A stretch of 64,000 nt of DNA, taken from Thermoplasmata archaeon. Its GTDB lineage: Archaea > Thermoplasmatota > Thermoplasmata > Thermoplasmatales > Thermoplasmataceae. The DNA is taken from the NCBI GenBank assembly GCA_021810045.1, contig JAJZJR010000006.1, positions 1-64,000 on the forward strand, in the 5' to 3' direction. Positions 54,696-64,000 of the stretch are shown piece by piece (positions within the stretch are counted from its first letter, which is position 1; every line of letters starts with the position of its first letter). The notes below the pieces were generated by a model. The model was not told the origin of the DNA, ran no database searches, and worked only from the letters and a program-made list of their open reading frames with translations. The position numbers were made by a program, and so were the translations under genes.

Positions 54696-55293
54696 TATTC
54701 TGCTGGCAGGTGTTGGAGGACAGGGCGTCATAACTTTAGGGATGATTATTTCGCAGGCCGCAATGGAACAGGGTGAGAAAGTCCTGATGTCTGAAATTCA
54801 TGGTCTTGCCCAGAGAGGAGGTTCGGTAACGGTTGATGTGAGGATTGGCGATTTTCATGCCCCCATAATACCGGATGGCGAAGTGGACATAACCATAGGA
54901 ATGGAGCCGCTTGAGACCAAACGGGCACTTGCCAGGGCCTCCATGGGGTCCAGAGTGGTAATGAGCACCGAGAAAATGGTTCCCGTATCTTTGAGCATAA
55001 GACACGAGGAGTATCCGGATCTTCAGGACATTGTTTCATCCATATCAGGTAATTTCAGGCTCAGAACCATAGATGCTGTATCCATAGCGGAAAACCTGGG
55101 AAATTACAAAGCTGCTAACATTGCACTTCTCGGTTTTGCCCTGGGAACAGGTTGGTTACCTATTTCCGTGGATTCCGTGAGGAGACAGATTGAAAAGACT
55201 TTCTCAAAAAAGGCCCTTGAAATAAACATGAAAGCACTGGAAGAGGGCCTTGAGAGAGGAAGATCCGCACAGGTTGAAACAATGGAACATTAA
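54685..55293 (+). CDS. iorB: Indolepyruvate:ferredoxin oxidoreductase, beta subunit
   Basis: 202 residues, gamma-type domain of 2-oxoacid oxidoreductases: NILLAGVGGQGVITLGMIIS and later EIHGLAQRGGSVTVDVRIGD. It overlaps iorA by 11 bases. The pair supplies aryl-CoA to the ADP-forming synthetase, forming a short ATP-yielding route. Confidence 0.94.
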   Translation: MRTNILLAGVGGQGVITLGMIISQAAMEQGEKVLMSEIHGLAQRGGSVTVDVRIGDFHAPIIPDGEVDITIGMEPLETKRALARASMGSRVVMSTEKMVPVSLSIRHEEYPDLQDIVSSISGNFRLRTIDAVSIAENLGNYKAANIALLGFALGTGWLPISVDSVRRQIEKTFSKKALEINMKALEEGLERGRSAQVETMEH

Positions 55294-55297
55294 TTTT

Positions 55298-55750
55298 TTA
55301 CCTTATTCCAAGAAAACTGGTAATTATCCTGTAAGTAAGCCCCCAGACAATCCATCCACCATATTCTAGAGCAGGAAAACCATTCTGTGGATTTTTTGTT
55401 AATGTGTAATCTGCCAGATTCACTATTTTGATTTCTGCTACCTCGGGGCCGGGCCTTGCATCGGATAAATCATGGGCTTCGATAAGGAATGGATAAACCT
55501 TCAGATTGGGTGCACGGTTTGGAAAAACAGATTCGAGAGGCTTTATGATTTGCTTTTCACCGATATTTAGATTCACCTCTTCATTTATCTCTCTGAGAAG
55601 TCCCTGCTCAATTGTTTCTCCATCCTTTATATGTCCTCCGGGAAAAGCGATGTTGCCGGACCATGGATCCCCAGGGTATTCCATTCTCCTGATCAGCAAT
55701 GTGCTGGTACCATTCTGCAAAATGCCAACTGCGGCCTTTCCCGTCATCAT
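55298..55750 (-). CDS. Nudix hydrolase (CoA pyrophosphatase-like)
   Basis: 150 residues. The Nudix box is GGHIKDGETIEQGLLREINE then EV, with all metal-binding glutamates. The SLVIRRMEYPGDPWSGNIAFPGG-type context resembles NudL/CoA diphosphatases (LLIRRMEYPGDPWSGNIAFP here). It converges with iorB. Confidence 0.88.
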   Translation of the reverse strand: MMTGKAAVGILQNGTSTLLIRRMEYPGDPWSGNIAFPGGHIKDGETIEQGLLREINEEVNLNIGEKQIIKPLESVFPNRAPNLKVYPFLIEAHDLSDARPGPEVAEIKIVNLADYTLTKNPQNGFPALEYGGWIVWGLTYRIITSFLGIR

Positions 55751-55756
55751 AAAGAT

Positions 55757-56047
55757 CTATGCCAGCAGATGTATGAAATCGGATACTTTCTGACCTTCCG
55801 AAATGCCAAGTTTTTTTGCTTCATCAGATACTCCTGCAGCTTTACTGTCCAGGAGAGTCTGAAGATCACTCACACCGGATACTCTTACTGCACAGTCCCC
55901 TAGTTTATTGGCAGCTTCAAGGTTAAGGTAACCACACATAACAAATCCCTTTTTTCCCTTCAGCAGGAGGAGAGGTGCTTTGAACATGGGCATTTTTACA
56001 TACTCATATTTTGAACCGGAAATTTCTACAGTATCTGCTTCTATCAT
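55757..56047 (-). CDS. DUF1805 (YunC-like) protein
   Basis: 96 residues. The pattern KAPLLLLKGKKGFVMCGYLN, then ANKLGDCAVRVSGVSDLQTL is that of DUF1805. No biochemical role is known. It lies 6 bases upstream of the Nudix gene on the same strand, probably co-transcribed. Confidence 0.85.
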   Translation of the reverse strand: MIEADTVEISGSKYEYVKMPMFKAPLLLLKGKKGFVMCGYLNLEAANKLGDCAVRVSGVSDLQTLLDSKAAGVSDEAKKLGISEGQKVSDFIHLLA

Positions 56048-56198
56048 ATTCTGTACATCTCAAGCTGAAATATAGGCATTTTGCACTGCCAGAGCGGTGT
56101 GGGATTATTATGCGAAAAGCTTGTAAAACAAAGCGTTTTTGAACTAATGAAGATTAGAAATGGTTATATAGAAGTTTATTTTTACTTGGTGAGGACAT

Positions 56199-57827
56199 AT
56201 GATAGGAGGCCAACCAATATTCATATTAAAAGAAGGTACAAAGAGAGAGACTGGCAGAGATGCCATGAAGAACAACATTGATGCAGCAAAGAGCATTGCA
56301 AATGCTGTTAGATCAAGCCTTGGACCAAGAGGAATGGACAAGATGCTGGTTGACTCTCTCGGTGACATTGTCATTACAAACGATGGAGTTACAATTCTGA
56401 AGGAAATGGATGTAGAGCACCCTGCCGCAAAGATGATGGTTGAGGTGTCCAAGACTCAGGATTCCTTTGTTGGAGATGGAACTACAACAGCAGTTATTGT
56501 TGCAGGTGCACTCCTCCAGGAAGCAGAGAGTCTCATCAACCAGAACGTACATCCAACAGTTATCTCTGCAGGTTACAGAATGGCCGCAGATCAGGCAAAG
56601 AAGATTCTTGACGAGGTAAAGAAACCCGTCAAGTTCTCAGACAAGGAACTGCTTACAAAAATGGCTGGGACATCCCTTAGCAGCAAGAGTGCGTCATCTA
56701 GCAAGGAACTTCTCTCGGAAATTTCATACGAATCCATAAAAGCTGTTGCAGAAAAGACAGAAAGCGGCTATTCCGTGGACTTCGATAACATTCAGATCGT
56801 GAAGAAGCAGGGCGGAGACATTGACGATACCCAGCTTATTTATGGTATTATAGTGGACAAAGAGAAAGTGCACCCGGGAATGCCGGACTATGTGAAGGGG
56901 GCAAAAATCGCACTTCTCAATGCAGCACTTGAAATAAAGAAGCCGGAATTTGACACAAACATAAGGATCGATGACCCATCAATGATTCAGAAATTCCTCA
57001 GCCAGGAAGAATCTGTCCTCAAGGACATGGTCAGGAAGGTTAAGGAAAGCGGTGCAAACGTTCTTATCACCCAGAAAGGAATCGATGACCTTGCACAGCA
57101 TTACCTTTCAAAGGAAGGTATTTACGCAGTAAGAAGAGTAAAGAAGAGCGATATCGAGAAACTCTCAAAGGCAACTGGAGCTGCAATTGCTTCATCTGTA
57201 GATGAGTTGAGCCCACAGGACCTCGGATCTGCTGATGAAGTGGAACAGGTCAAGATTGGTGACGACTACCTTACATTCGTAAGAGGATGCAAAAACCCCA
57301 AGGCAGTGAGCATACTGGTCAGGGGAGGAACCGAGCATGTTGTTGATGAAATAGACAGATCCATAACTGACTCCACACATGTTGTTGCAGCAGCCGTTGA
57401 AGATGAGGGATATGTCACAGGTGGAGGCTCCACTGCAGCCGAGATATCCCTGAAACTCAGGGAATACGCTTCAAAAGTTGGCGGAAGGCAACAGCTTGCA
57501 ATTGAAAAATTCGCCAATGCACTGGAAGAGATTCCAAGAGCACTTTCAGAAAACGCCGGTCTTGATGCCATAGATATCCTCATAAAGATAAGGAACGAAC
57601 ACGCCCAGGGAAAGACCACCGCAGGCATTAACGTGTACAGCGGAAAGGTCGAGGAGATGGACAAGGTTGGCGTAATTGAACCTGTAAGAATAGGCAAACA
57701 GGCCATTGAGGCTGCAACCGAAGCCGCTGTAATGATCCTGAGGATTGATGATGTCATAGCCACAAAGGGATCAAGAGGACCAGGCGGCGCAGGCGGCATG
57801 CCACCAGGCATGGGCGGAGAAGAGTAA
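56199..57827 (+). CDS. Thermosome subunit (group II chaperonin)
   Basis: 542 residues. The ATP site is marked by [20 protein letters not shown] and [15 protein letters not shown], with the helical protrusion in the apical domain and the typical Gly/Met-rich tail ([12 protein letters not shown]). It folds cytosolic proteins in an 8- or 9-fold double ring. A Shine-Dalgarno GGTGAGG precedes the ATG and a TATA box (TTATATAG) lies further up. Possibly one of two paralogues in the genome. Confidence 0.97.
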   Translation: MIGGQPIFILKEGTKRETGRDAMKNNIDAAKSIANAVRSSLGPRGMDKMLVDSLGDIVITNDGVTILKEMDVEHPAAKMMVEVSKTQDSFVGDGTTTAVIVAGALLQEAESLINQNVHPTVISAGYRMAADQAKKILDEVKKPVKFSDKELLTKMAGTSLSSKSASSSKELLSEISYESIKAVAEKTESGYSVDFDNIQIVKKQGGDIDDTQLIYGIIVDKEKVHPGMPDYVKGAKIALLNAALEIKKPEFDTNIRIDDPSMIQKFLSQEESVLKDMVRKVKESGANVLITQKGIDDLAQHYLSKEGIYAVRRVKKSDIEKLSKATGAAIASSVDELSPQDLGSADEVEQVKIGDDYLTFVRGCKNPKAVSILVRGGTEHVVDEIDRSITDSTHVVAAAVEDEGYVTGGGSTAAEISLKLREYASKVGGRQQLAIEKFANALEEIPRALSENAGLDAIDILIKIRNEHAQGKTTAGINVYSGKVEEMDKVGVIEPVRIGKQAIEAATEAAVMILRIDDVIATKGSRGPGGAGGMPPGMGGEE

Positions 57828-57832
57828 TCTTC

Positions 57833-58657
57833 TCATCCAATACTGGAACTGATTGTTCCAATTATACCATTTTTATTTTTTACAGGATCTTCTCCGAGAA
57901 CCATTCTTTTGGCACCATCCAATGTTTCAAAACCCAGTTCCCGCATATATCTGTTGATTTTAGTTCCTTTCAGTGTCCTGATCTTACCCGATCTCCCGTG
58001 CATTATTTTCGAAACAAATTCAGGGATCAGTTCCTCGTTTCTGGTCATCCCCACTATGCCATTCGTTGCTGAAGGATAAACAAATCCCAGAAGTTCGTCG
58101 CCATTCGTGAGTTCATATCCATCTTGCCCGGATAGACTTGAAAGCACCGTATCTCTGAATTCGCCTGTATATTCATGGTCCAGGGAGAAATGCTCTTTAC
58201 CCAGTCTGCTTAATTTCCGGAAGTCCTTTCTTTCCGGGATGTCAAAGTCCCCCGTTTCGACCGGGAAATTATCGTAGGATCCTGTCTCTATAAACCCCAT
58301 ACTACGGTAGAGCCTGGCACCTTCATCGCTTGCTCTTAAAAGAATGGATTTTGCACCCTGACTGCGGAGTTTCCTGATTGTGTATTGGGTCATTGCTCTT
58401 CCCAGTCCCATTCCACGATAATCCATATGGGTGCAGATTGCACCGATCCATCCAGTTTCTCCCATGGGTATGGACATGCCGGAAGCTATTATTTTTCCAT
58501 TATCCATGGAAACATACATGGTTGTTCCGGGGAGACTTCTGTACCAGTTGAACACTTTTTCATCTGCCGGAGAGAAGTCATATTCCCTCAGAAAGTCCCT
58601 GTACCTTGATTCCATATCATTTGATAATGGTTCAATAACGAATTCTCCCATCTTCAT
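57833..58657 (-). CDS. GNAT acetyltransferase
   Basis: 274 residues. The N-terminal GNAT core has the acetyl-CoA-binding motif MDYRGMGLGRAMTQYTIRKL and LYRSMGFIETGSYDNFP; a second, weaker half follows (130-274). It is probably an N-acetyltransferase on a small molecule or protein. It converges with the thermosome gene 5 bases away. Confidence 0.8.
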   Translation of the reverse strand: MKMGEFVIEPLSNDMESRYRDFLREYDFSPADEKVFNWYRSLPGTTMYVSMDNGKIIASGMSIPMGETGWIGAICTHMDYRGMGLGRAMTQYTIRKLRSQGAKSILLRASDEGARLYRSMGFIETGSYDNFPVETGDFDIPERKDFRKLSRLGKEHFSLDHEYTGEFRDTVLSSLSGQDGYELTNGDELLGFVYPSATNGIVGMTRNEELIPEFVSKIMHGRSGKIRTLKGTKINRYMRELGFETLDGAKRMVLGEDPVKNKNGIIGTISSSIG

Positions 58658-58750
58658 CCGTATTCAAATCAGCAATTAATGCTGATCCAACAATTATTTT
58701 GTAACACTATAGATAAGTAAAGATTATATAAGCTAAAATTCTGTTGCCTC

Positions 58751-59704
58751 GTGGAAACCCAATATGTAGAAATCTACAAGAAGCAACACTACGGCCTTGT
58801 TGGAAAGCATTCCGCGGTGAAGGTCTGCCATTGGACAAAAAGCGAACTTACCGGAGGTCGCGGCTGTTACAAGGGAGATTTCTATGGAATTAAGTCACAT
58901 CAATGCGTTCAGATGACACCGGCTTTGAGCTCCTGCACTGAGAATTGCTCATTCTGCTGGAGATTTCAGGGATTTGACAGCATGCACATCTCTGATGAGG
59001 ACGACCCTGAATTCATTCTTGAAGAATCAATAAAAGCCCATAAGAAGCTCATTTCCGGCTTCAAGGGAAATCCGAAGGTTACAGACGAAAAATGGAAAGA
59101 GGCAGAAGACCCTAAACACATTGCAATTTCACTGACTGGAGAACCCACTCTTTACACGAGGCTGGGAGAATTCATAGAACTGGCCAACAGGAGGGGTATA
59201 TCTACTTTCCTTGTTACAAACGGAACGCTTCCAATGGTACTTGAGAAACTAGATCCACTTCCCACACAGCTTTATGTTACTACTGCGGGACCTACCAAGG
59301 AAATTTTCTTTGATTTGCTGAACCCTTCCATTGGCAATGCATGGGAGAACTTCAACAGGACACTGGAACTCCTTCCTTCTCTCGACACGAGGAAAGTCAT
59401 AAGGCATACACTGGTGAAAGATGTGAACATGCCATATATGGAGGAATACACCAAGATGGATAGAATCGCTGATCCCCACTTCATTGAATCGAAAGGTTAT
59501 GTGCATGTTGGCCAGTCAATCAACAGATTAGGTATCGACAACATGCCATCACACGACCTCATGCTGGAATTCAGCAGAAAACTGGGTGAAAACCTTGGTT
59601 ATGAACTCACAGCGGAAAGAAGGGACAGCAGAGTTACACTACTGTCAAAGGGATCGTTGGACTCTAAGATTGATTTCAGCAGCATAGCAGGGAACAGCCT
59701 TTGA
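58751..59704 (+). CDS. taw1: tRNA 4-demethylwyosine synthase (Taw1)
   Basis: 317 residues, GTG start. The radical-SAM cluster motif is SCTENCSFCWRFQG (Cx3Cx2C), preceded by GGRGCYKGDFYGIKSHQCVQ with extra cysteines for the second cluster. It makes the imidazo ring of 4-demethylwyosine on tRNA-Phe position 37. It is divergent from the GNAT gene with a short TATA-rich gap. Confidence 0.93.
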   Translation: METQYVEIYKKQHYGLVGKHSAVKVCHWTKSELTGGRGCYKGDFYGIKSHQCVQMTPALSSCTENCSFCWRFQGFDSMHISDEDDPEFILEESIKAHKKLISGFKGNPKVTDEKWKEAEDPKHIAISLTGEPTLYTRLGEFIELANRRGISTFLVTNGTLPMVLEKLDPLPTQLYVTTAGPTKEIFFDLLNPSIGNAWENFNRTLELLPSLDTRKVIRHTLVKDVNMPYMEEYTKMDRIADPHFIESKGYVHVGQSINRLGIDNMPSHDLMLEFSRKLGENLGYELTAERRDSRVTLLSKGSLDSKIDFSSIAGNSL

Positions 59705-59872
59705 ATTTTCCTTTTATGCATTTTAATTCTTCAAAATGATTTGGGGCTTTAACAGCCAATAGAAAATACTGAATGTTCCTGTGTAATGCTGTACATTTTA
59801 CGCAACAGTCTCATCCACTCATTTCTCACAACGACGAAGAGTATTTCCACCATGTACAATAAACGGTGATGT

Positions 59873-59899
59873 GATGATTTCACATCCACGGAAATCATC
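59873..59899. other. 9-bp stem-loop just before a zinc-ribbon gene
   Basis: GATGATTTC (59873-59881) and GAAATCATC (59891-59899), 9-base arms around a 9-base loop. It ends 2 bases before the GTG at 59902, where it would hamper ribosome access. Operator or translational control are both possible; its function is unknown. Confidence 0.45.
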
Positions 59900-59901
59900 C
59901 G

Positions 59902-60156
59902 GTGAATCGGGGAGTCACCTCATCTGATTGTCCTGTATGTGGTGGTGGAATAGATCCTGCAATGGCCGCCAGCCTCATGACCATATATTCGGAATCCATA
60001 ACTTCCACCAGCAGAAGTGCGGCAAGATTAGTGGCTCTTCCCTTGCCTGCAGCATTAAACATGCTGATGATAGTAGGAGTCATACTTGTTGCAGCGGTTA
60101 TCCTGTTGAATATAGGGACGAGGAATTATTCCTTTGCAACGGCGGCTGGGAATTGA
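59902..60156 (+). CDS. Small zinc-knuckle membrane protein (uncertain)
   Basis: 84 residues from a GTG start. A single CPVCGGGID knuckle lies at residues 10-18 and a membrane helix at about 55-72 (MLMIVGVILVAAVILLN). It overlaps the 3' end of the PQQ-like gene by 59 bases in convergent orientation, which counts against one of them, and only one cysteine pair is present. Zinc-ribbon plus membrane helix proteins of this size are common in archaea. Confidence 0.4.
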   Translation: MNRGVTSSDCPVCGGGIDPAMAASLMTIYSESITSTSRSAARLVALPLPAALNMLMIVGVILVAAVILLNIGTRNYSFATAAGN

Positions 60157-61486
60157 TCCCCAAGGTATTGATATTTACCGCCATGACATTGAGGGTAGGG
60201 TTTTGGGATATGGCTACAAAGACAATGTAACCATTCCCGTAGGCAACAGGGACGTCCTGGACACCGTTTCCTCCTTCAATGGAACTGATTAGGGAATTAT
60301 CGCTGCTCCAGACAATTTTACCCGTTGAGAGGTTAATAACATGATAAACACTCTGCTGCCCTATGGAAGATATGAGTGCATAACCTGGTGATAAGCCCGA
60401 GACTTCGTAATAGCTGTTAACAGGTGAAGGGAATAGTTCCTTTGTTTCCCACAGCCTGCCGCCAGTCAATGATATGGAACTGTAGTGCCCGTTGTTCCGG
60501 TAAAGGAATTTTCCCTGTACAAATACCATGTTCGAACTGGGAATGGTCAATGGAACAAACTCATGCCCATTTGTTGAATTCAATGATACAAGGCTGTATT
60601 GGGTGTCATTCTCTCTGACAAAATAGAAATGGTTAGCTGCCGACCACAGATGGTCAAAACTCCCATTGGCAGAGAATGACCATGATAGATTTCCGGAATG
60701 GCTGTCAAATCCGAAAAACGAGACTTTGCTGATACCTGGTGCCTCTGTGTATATATTATTTGAGACGATGGCAACTGTACTGTTTGAAACAACAAGGGAA
60801 GCTGAGGAATAGTTGGGATTTCCCTGCACGTAGAATGTCTGGTTCCATGAGTTCATGCTGGAAAGGTTAATCCCGAAAAGGCTCACTTTAAAGGTTGTTG
60901 TCGGTACCCCGTTGCTGTAGTATTCCCCTCCATCTTCCTGGAATGAGTATCCAAACAGTTCATTGTCATGGATGGCCAGTTGATTTGGAGCCAAAACCAG
61001 GCTATTGTTATACCTGGAAATATTTGATATTGATCCTGTTCCCGGGTTAAATTTCATCATGAGGATATTATAATTGTTGAACTGCCTGTAATTATTGCTG
61101 TTATAGCCGAATCCATGTGCATAAGATACAATTAAAAGGTTACCATTATGCCAGTACATCTGAGGTACTCCATAATATCCCACAACGAAAGAATCTGCCC
61201 ACAATCCAGATCCATCGGTTGCATTGGCTGCTGTAAGAACAATGGTATCCGCACCGCCATACAAGCCGTCGATTGATAGGTTATAGCTATTTACTGACAA
61301 AATGAATATGTCTCCGTTTTCAATTATTGCATCCACCATTGACGGGTTTACCACATGCCCGAAATTCTGATGCCAGGAAGAGGAGAAGGGACTGCCATAG
61401 TAACTGGCATCTTCATACACGACAACTGAAATGACCAGAACTACCGATAGCCCCACCGCCACGAGACTGCGATTCAATATTATCAT
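60098..61486 (-). CDS. Secreted beta-propeller (PQQ-like) protein
   Basis: 462 residues. An N-terminal signal/anchor (RSLVAVGLSVVLVISVVV) precedes a beta-propeller-like series of blades with repeated G-x-L-x-W/Y patterns (SHSGNLSWSF, LTGGRLWETK, STGKIVWSSD) and many N-x-S/T sequons. Outer-surface proteins of this kind in acidophilic archaea are often heavily glycosylated. There are no catalytic residues to name; a binding or scaffold role is likely. Confidence 0.75.
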   Translation of the reverse strand: MIILNRSLVAVGLSVVLVISVVVYEDASYYGSPFSSSWHQNFGHVVNPSMVDAIIENGDIFILSVNSYNLSIDGLYGGADTIVLTAANATDGSGLWADSFVVGYYGVPQMYWHNGNLLIVSYAHGFGYNSNNYRQFNNYNILMMKFNPGTGSISNISRYNNSLVLAPNQLAIHDNELFGYSFQEDGGEYYSNGVPTTTFKVSLFGINLSSMNSWNQTFYVQGNPNYSSASLVVSNSTVAIVSNNIYTEAPGISKVSFFGFDSHSGNLSWSFSANGSFDHLWSAANHFYFVRENDTQYSLVSLNSTNGHEFVPLTIPSSNMVFVQGKFLYRNNGHYSSISLTGGRLWETKELFPSPVNSYYEVSGLSPGYALISSIGQQSVYHVINLSTGKIVWSSDNSLISSIEGGNGVQDVPVAYGNGYIVFVAISQNPTLNVMAVNINTLGINSQPPLQRNNSSSLYSTG

Positions 61487-61623
61487 TTACATATTGAATC
61501 AAAAATATTTGGATTTTGTCTAGTTTTGCATGTTACTTGAAAGACAAAGTCAACTTTTAGAAGTAATCTCAAGGTTGTTAAGAACAAAATTATATGTGTA
61601 ACACATACTGAGAATGTGCTCAT

Positions 61624-62820
61624 ATGATTGATTTCACATTTTCAGAGGAGCAGGAAATTTTAAGAGATTCTGTGAAAAGGTTTGCGGAAAAGGAAATAGC
61701 GCCAAGGGTTCCAGAAATGATCGAGAAAAGGCGTATCCCGAGGGAGATTATGGATGGATTGAGGAAACAGAATCTCCTTGGAATGACTGTCCCCGAGAAG
61801 TATGGTGGAATGGGGGCGGATGCTGTTACCACAGGAATTGCTGTTGAAGAGATCGCAAAAGTTGATCCCACCGCATCAATACCTGTGATGTTTCTGGTGG
61901 ACAATGCCTGGTCCTATCTGTTGAGCAAGTATGCCACCGATGGGTTCAAGGAGAAAGTCCTCCCGAAGATTGCCGCCGGGAAAATCCTCACAGGAATTGC
62001 CTCCACGGAACCGAATTTTGGATCTGACATAGGGTCCATGACAACTGTTGCTGATAAAAAAGGATCAGATTACATCATTAACGGGGAAAAGGCGTACATA
62101 AGCCTTGTAAAGGACATCAAGGAAATTGGTGGAGGTTATGTCACAGTGGCCAAGACAGACAAATCAAAGAGCACTTCTGGTGTATCACTATTTTATGTTC
62201 CCCACAGCGATGAATACATGGAACTTACACCACTTGAGGAAATGGGAAGAGAAGGTTCAACCTGGGGTTCAATCAGGTTTAACGACTGCCCTGTACCGGA
62301 GGAGAACCTTATAGGAACCCTGAACGGAGGATTCAAGATAGTCCATCTCGGGTTCGAGTTTGCCAGGGCCCTGATTGCAGTTATATCTGCTGCCTCTGCA
62401 ACCACAGCACTGGGAAACGGAATGGAATACATGAAGGAAAGGAAAGCCTTTGGTCAGCCTATAGGAAAATTCCAGGGACTCCAATTCCAGCTCGCTGACC
62501 ATGTTGCAAGAATGGAAGCGGCGAGAACCCTTGGTTACAAGGCGCTATGGATGTACGACATGGAGCAGAAAGAAGGCAGATTCTCAAGATTTGAAGTTTC
62601 AAATGAGGTAGCCATCGCAAAGCTTCTTTCCACAGTGTGGGGTTTTGACGCAATCAACGATGCCCTGCAGTGGCATGGTGCATACGGATATACCAAATAC
62701 AACCCGCAGGAGCTTGCCCTGAGAGCAATAAGATCATTCCAGCTCGCTGAGGGTTCCAGGGAAGTCATGAAAACAATTATAGCAAGGGAAGCTCTTGGAA
62801 AAGAGTTCATGAAATCTTAG
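61624..62820 (+). CDS. Acyl-CoA dehydrogenase
   Basis: 398 residues. FTFSEEQEILRDSVKRFAEK at the start, FAD-binding GIASTEPNFGSDIGSM in the middle, and C-terminal QWHGAYGYTKYNPQEL, where the segment AEGSREV holds the base position. It oxidises an acyl-CoA with electrons passed to ETF. It forms a unit with the next two genes by short gaps (11 and 1 bases), although their functions differ. Confidence 0.94.
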   Translation: MIDFTFSEEQEILRDSVKRFAEKEIAPRVPEMIEKRRIPREIMDGLRKQNLLGMTVPEKYGGMGADAVTTGIAVEEIAKVDPTASIPVMFLVDNAWSYLLSKYATDGFKEKVLPKIAAGKILTGIASTEPNFGSDIGSMTTVADKKGSDYIINGEKAYISLVKDIKEIGGGYVTVAKTDKSKSTSGVSLFYVPHSDEYMELTPLEEMGREGSTWGSIRFNDCPVPEENLIGTLNGGFKIVHLGFEFARALIAVISAASATTALGNGMEYMKERKAFGQPIGKFQGLQFQLADHVARMEAARTLGYKALWMYDMEQKEGRFSRFEVSNEVAIAKLLSTVWGFDAINDALQWHGAYGYTKYNPQELALRAIRSFQLAEGSREVMKTIIAREALGKEFMKS

Positions 62821-62831
62821 GTGCAGAAATA

Positions 62832-63167
62832 ATGTCTGAAAGTGAAGAAATAAACGTTGAAGAAGTAAGGAAACTTGATCTGAGGGCGGTGAAGGTCACC
62901 CACTGCGAGAAAGTTGAGAAATCCAGGAACCTTCTCAGGATACTCGTTGACGTTGATGGCCATGAAAAACAGATAATATCGAGCATTTCAGACTATTATG
63001 AACCCTCTGAACTGGTTGGCAAAACCATAGTGATAGTGAATAACCTCAAAAAGGCAAAATTCATGGGACTTGAAAGCCAGGGAATGCTCCTTGCGGTTGA
63101 GAAAGATGATATTCTTTCTCTCCTTACGACAGACAGAGAGGTGCCCTCCGGGCTGAAAGTATCCTGA
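62832..63167 (+). CDS. tRNA-binding OB-fold protein (MetRS C-terminal domain-like)
   Basis: 111 residues, the EMAP II/Trbp OB fold: LDLRAVKVTHCEKVEKSRNL, then GKTIVIVNNLKKAKFMGLES and GMLLAVE. This corresponds to the MetRS beta/C-terminal tRNA-binding domain as a free protein. It probably aids methionyl-tRNA synthetase or acts as a general tRNA-binding factor. A single base separates it from the RFC gene. Confidence 0.88.
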   Translation: MSESEEINVEEVRKLDLRAVKVTHCEKVEKSRNLLRILVDVDGHEKQIISSISDYYEPSELVGKTIVIVNNLKKAKFMGLESQGMLLAVEKDDILSLLTTDREVPSGLKVS

Positions 63168-63168
63168 A

Positions 63169-64000
63169 ATGACTGCAATTATTGAGAAATACCGGCCAAA
63201 GAATACGTCAGAGCTCATCGTGAGCCAGAAAGTACTCCAGGAGGTAAGGAACTGGATAAACCTCTGGAAGGAAGGTACACCTGTAAAGAAAGCACTGATC
63301 CTTTACGGACCTCCCGGCTCCGGTAAGACTACAACTGCCACAGTCCTGGCAAAAGAAGCAGGAGTCCCGCTCATAGAGATGAATGCTTCAGATGAAAGAA
63401 ACGCTGAAGCAATGAAACGTATCGCACTGATGGCTTCCCAATATGGTGACCTTATGAATATAGGCAACGAGGGCGATTCAGGGTTCCAGAAGATTATACT
63501 GATAGATGAAGCAGATAACATTTTCGAAGGAAGAAGCAAGGCAACCGGCGGAGATTCTGGAGGTATAACGGAACTCTCAAAAATAATAAACAGGACCCAT
63601 AACCCCATTATTCTCACAATGAATGACTTCTATGCCTTCAGGAGAAAATCAGCTGCCCGTGATATTATCAACAATTCAGTAGTACTTGAATATAAACAGT
63701 ACAAGCGACGCGGAGACAGCGACTACAAGATGTTCAAGCTGAGGCTTTCACAGCGTATCAGAGATATTGCTATGTCTGAAGGCCTGAAGTATTCACAGGA
63801 TCTTGTTGACAGGATCATGGAAAAGAATTCTGACGATATCAGGGGAACAATAAATGACTCAATAAGTGCATTCAATTTTATCGACGAACCCGAAACACTG
63901 GCCGAACTCACATACAGAGACGTCCAGTCAAATATTTACAACACCATACACACCACATTCAAGGATCACAGGTACGAAAAGACCCTGTCTGAGCTTATGG
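63169..64000 (+). CDS. rfcL: Replication factor C large subunit (partial, runs off the right edge)
   Basis: 277 codons visible. IIEKYRPKNTSELIVSQKVL at the start, Walker A LYGPPGSGKTTTA, Walker B IILIDEADNIF, and sensor-type NRTHNPIILTMND. It is the large subunit of the clamp loader that places PCNA on DNA. The ATG comes 1 base after the previous stop; the C-terminal domain lies beyond the window. Confidence 0.96.
   Translation, partial: MTAIIEKYRPKNTSELIVSQKVLQEVRNWINLWKEGTPVKKALILYGPPGSGKTTTATVLAKEAGVPLIEMNASDERNAEAMKRIALMASQYGDLMNIGNEGDSGFQKIILIDEADNIFEGRSKATGGDSGGITELSKIINRTHNPIILTMNDFYAFRRKSAARDIINNSVVLEYKQYKRRGDSDYKMFKLRLSQRIRDIAMSEGLKYSQDLVDRIMEKNSDDIRGTINDSISAFNFIDEPETLAELTYRDVQSNIYNTIHTTFKDHRYEKTLSELM

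Noticed and set aside
57266-57811. 181-codon minus-strand frame across the thermosome gene
   Set aside because: Fully antisense to an intact chaperonin; composition reflects the complement of its codons and there is no promoter or motif.

Overview
The window reads as a stretch of chromosome from a Thermoplasmatales archaeon (Thermoplasma, Ferroplasma or Cuniculiplasma-like). The reasons are a group II chaperonin (thermosome), Sec61-beta, an RPA operon, the large subunit of replication factor C, the wyosine enzyme Taw1, a mevalonate-3-kinase typical of the Thermoplasma isoprenoid route, TATA boxes about 25-30 bases before start codons (leaderless genes), and archaeal tRNAs. The species cannot be fixed from sequence alone.

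Positions 1-5574 are the end of an integrated plasmid or provirus abutting the 3' end of a tRNA-Glu gene. It carries an AbrB-like regulator, a primase-polymerase, a P-loop replicative helicase, an AT-rich field with eleven TGTAGTA-type iterons (candidate origin), and a chain of tiny unknown genes linked by ATGA or TAGTG overlaps, several too short for standard gene calling. A divergent winged-helix gene sits at the tRNA side. The other end and any integrase lie outside the window.

Positions 5.8-26 kb are mostly chromosomal metabolism: alcohol dehydrogenase, Sec61-beta, mevalonate-3-kinase, both subunits of the glycine decarboxylase P protein, an enolase-superfamily racemase divergent from a GNAT transferase (together suggesting an N-succinylamino acid route), the RPA operon, two transporters, a Rieske protein, an aldo/keto reductase, a HAD phosphatase and a MarR-MFS efflux unit. 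A TnpB tail remnant lies near 20 kb.

Positions 24-33 kb are accessory: two paralogous 49-residue proteins with C2H2-like finger spacing (CHHH ligands), a truncated GYD-domain gene abutting a second TnpB remnant, a membrane-bound winged-helix protein divergent from a secreted protein across a palindrome, and a vapBC toxin-antitoxin pair lying between an intact tRNA-Thr and a 33-bp copy of its 3' end, the layout of a miniature tRNA-integrated element.

Positions 33-64 kb return to core genes: endonuclease IV, a TrmB regulator, a thioesterase-CoaBC-nitrilase operon, PPDK, UbiD-UbiA (probably menaquinone), pyrophosphatase, a GHMP kinase, ADP-forming acyl-CoA synthetase next to indolepyruvate:ferredoxin oxidoreductase (an energy-yielding amino acid fermentation module whose beta ligase gene has an in-frame TAG), thermosome, Taw1, an acyl-CoA dehydrogenase, a tRNA-binding OB-fold protein and RFC-L, which runs off the right edge.
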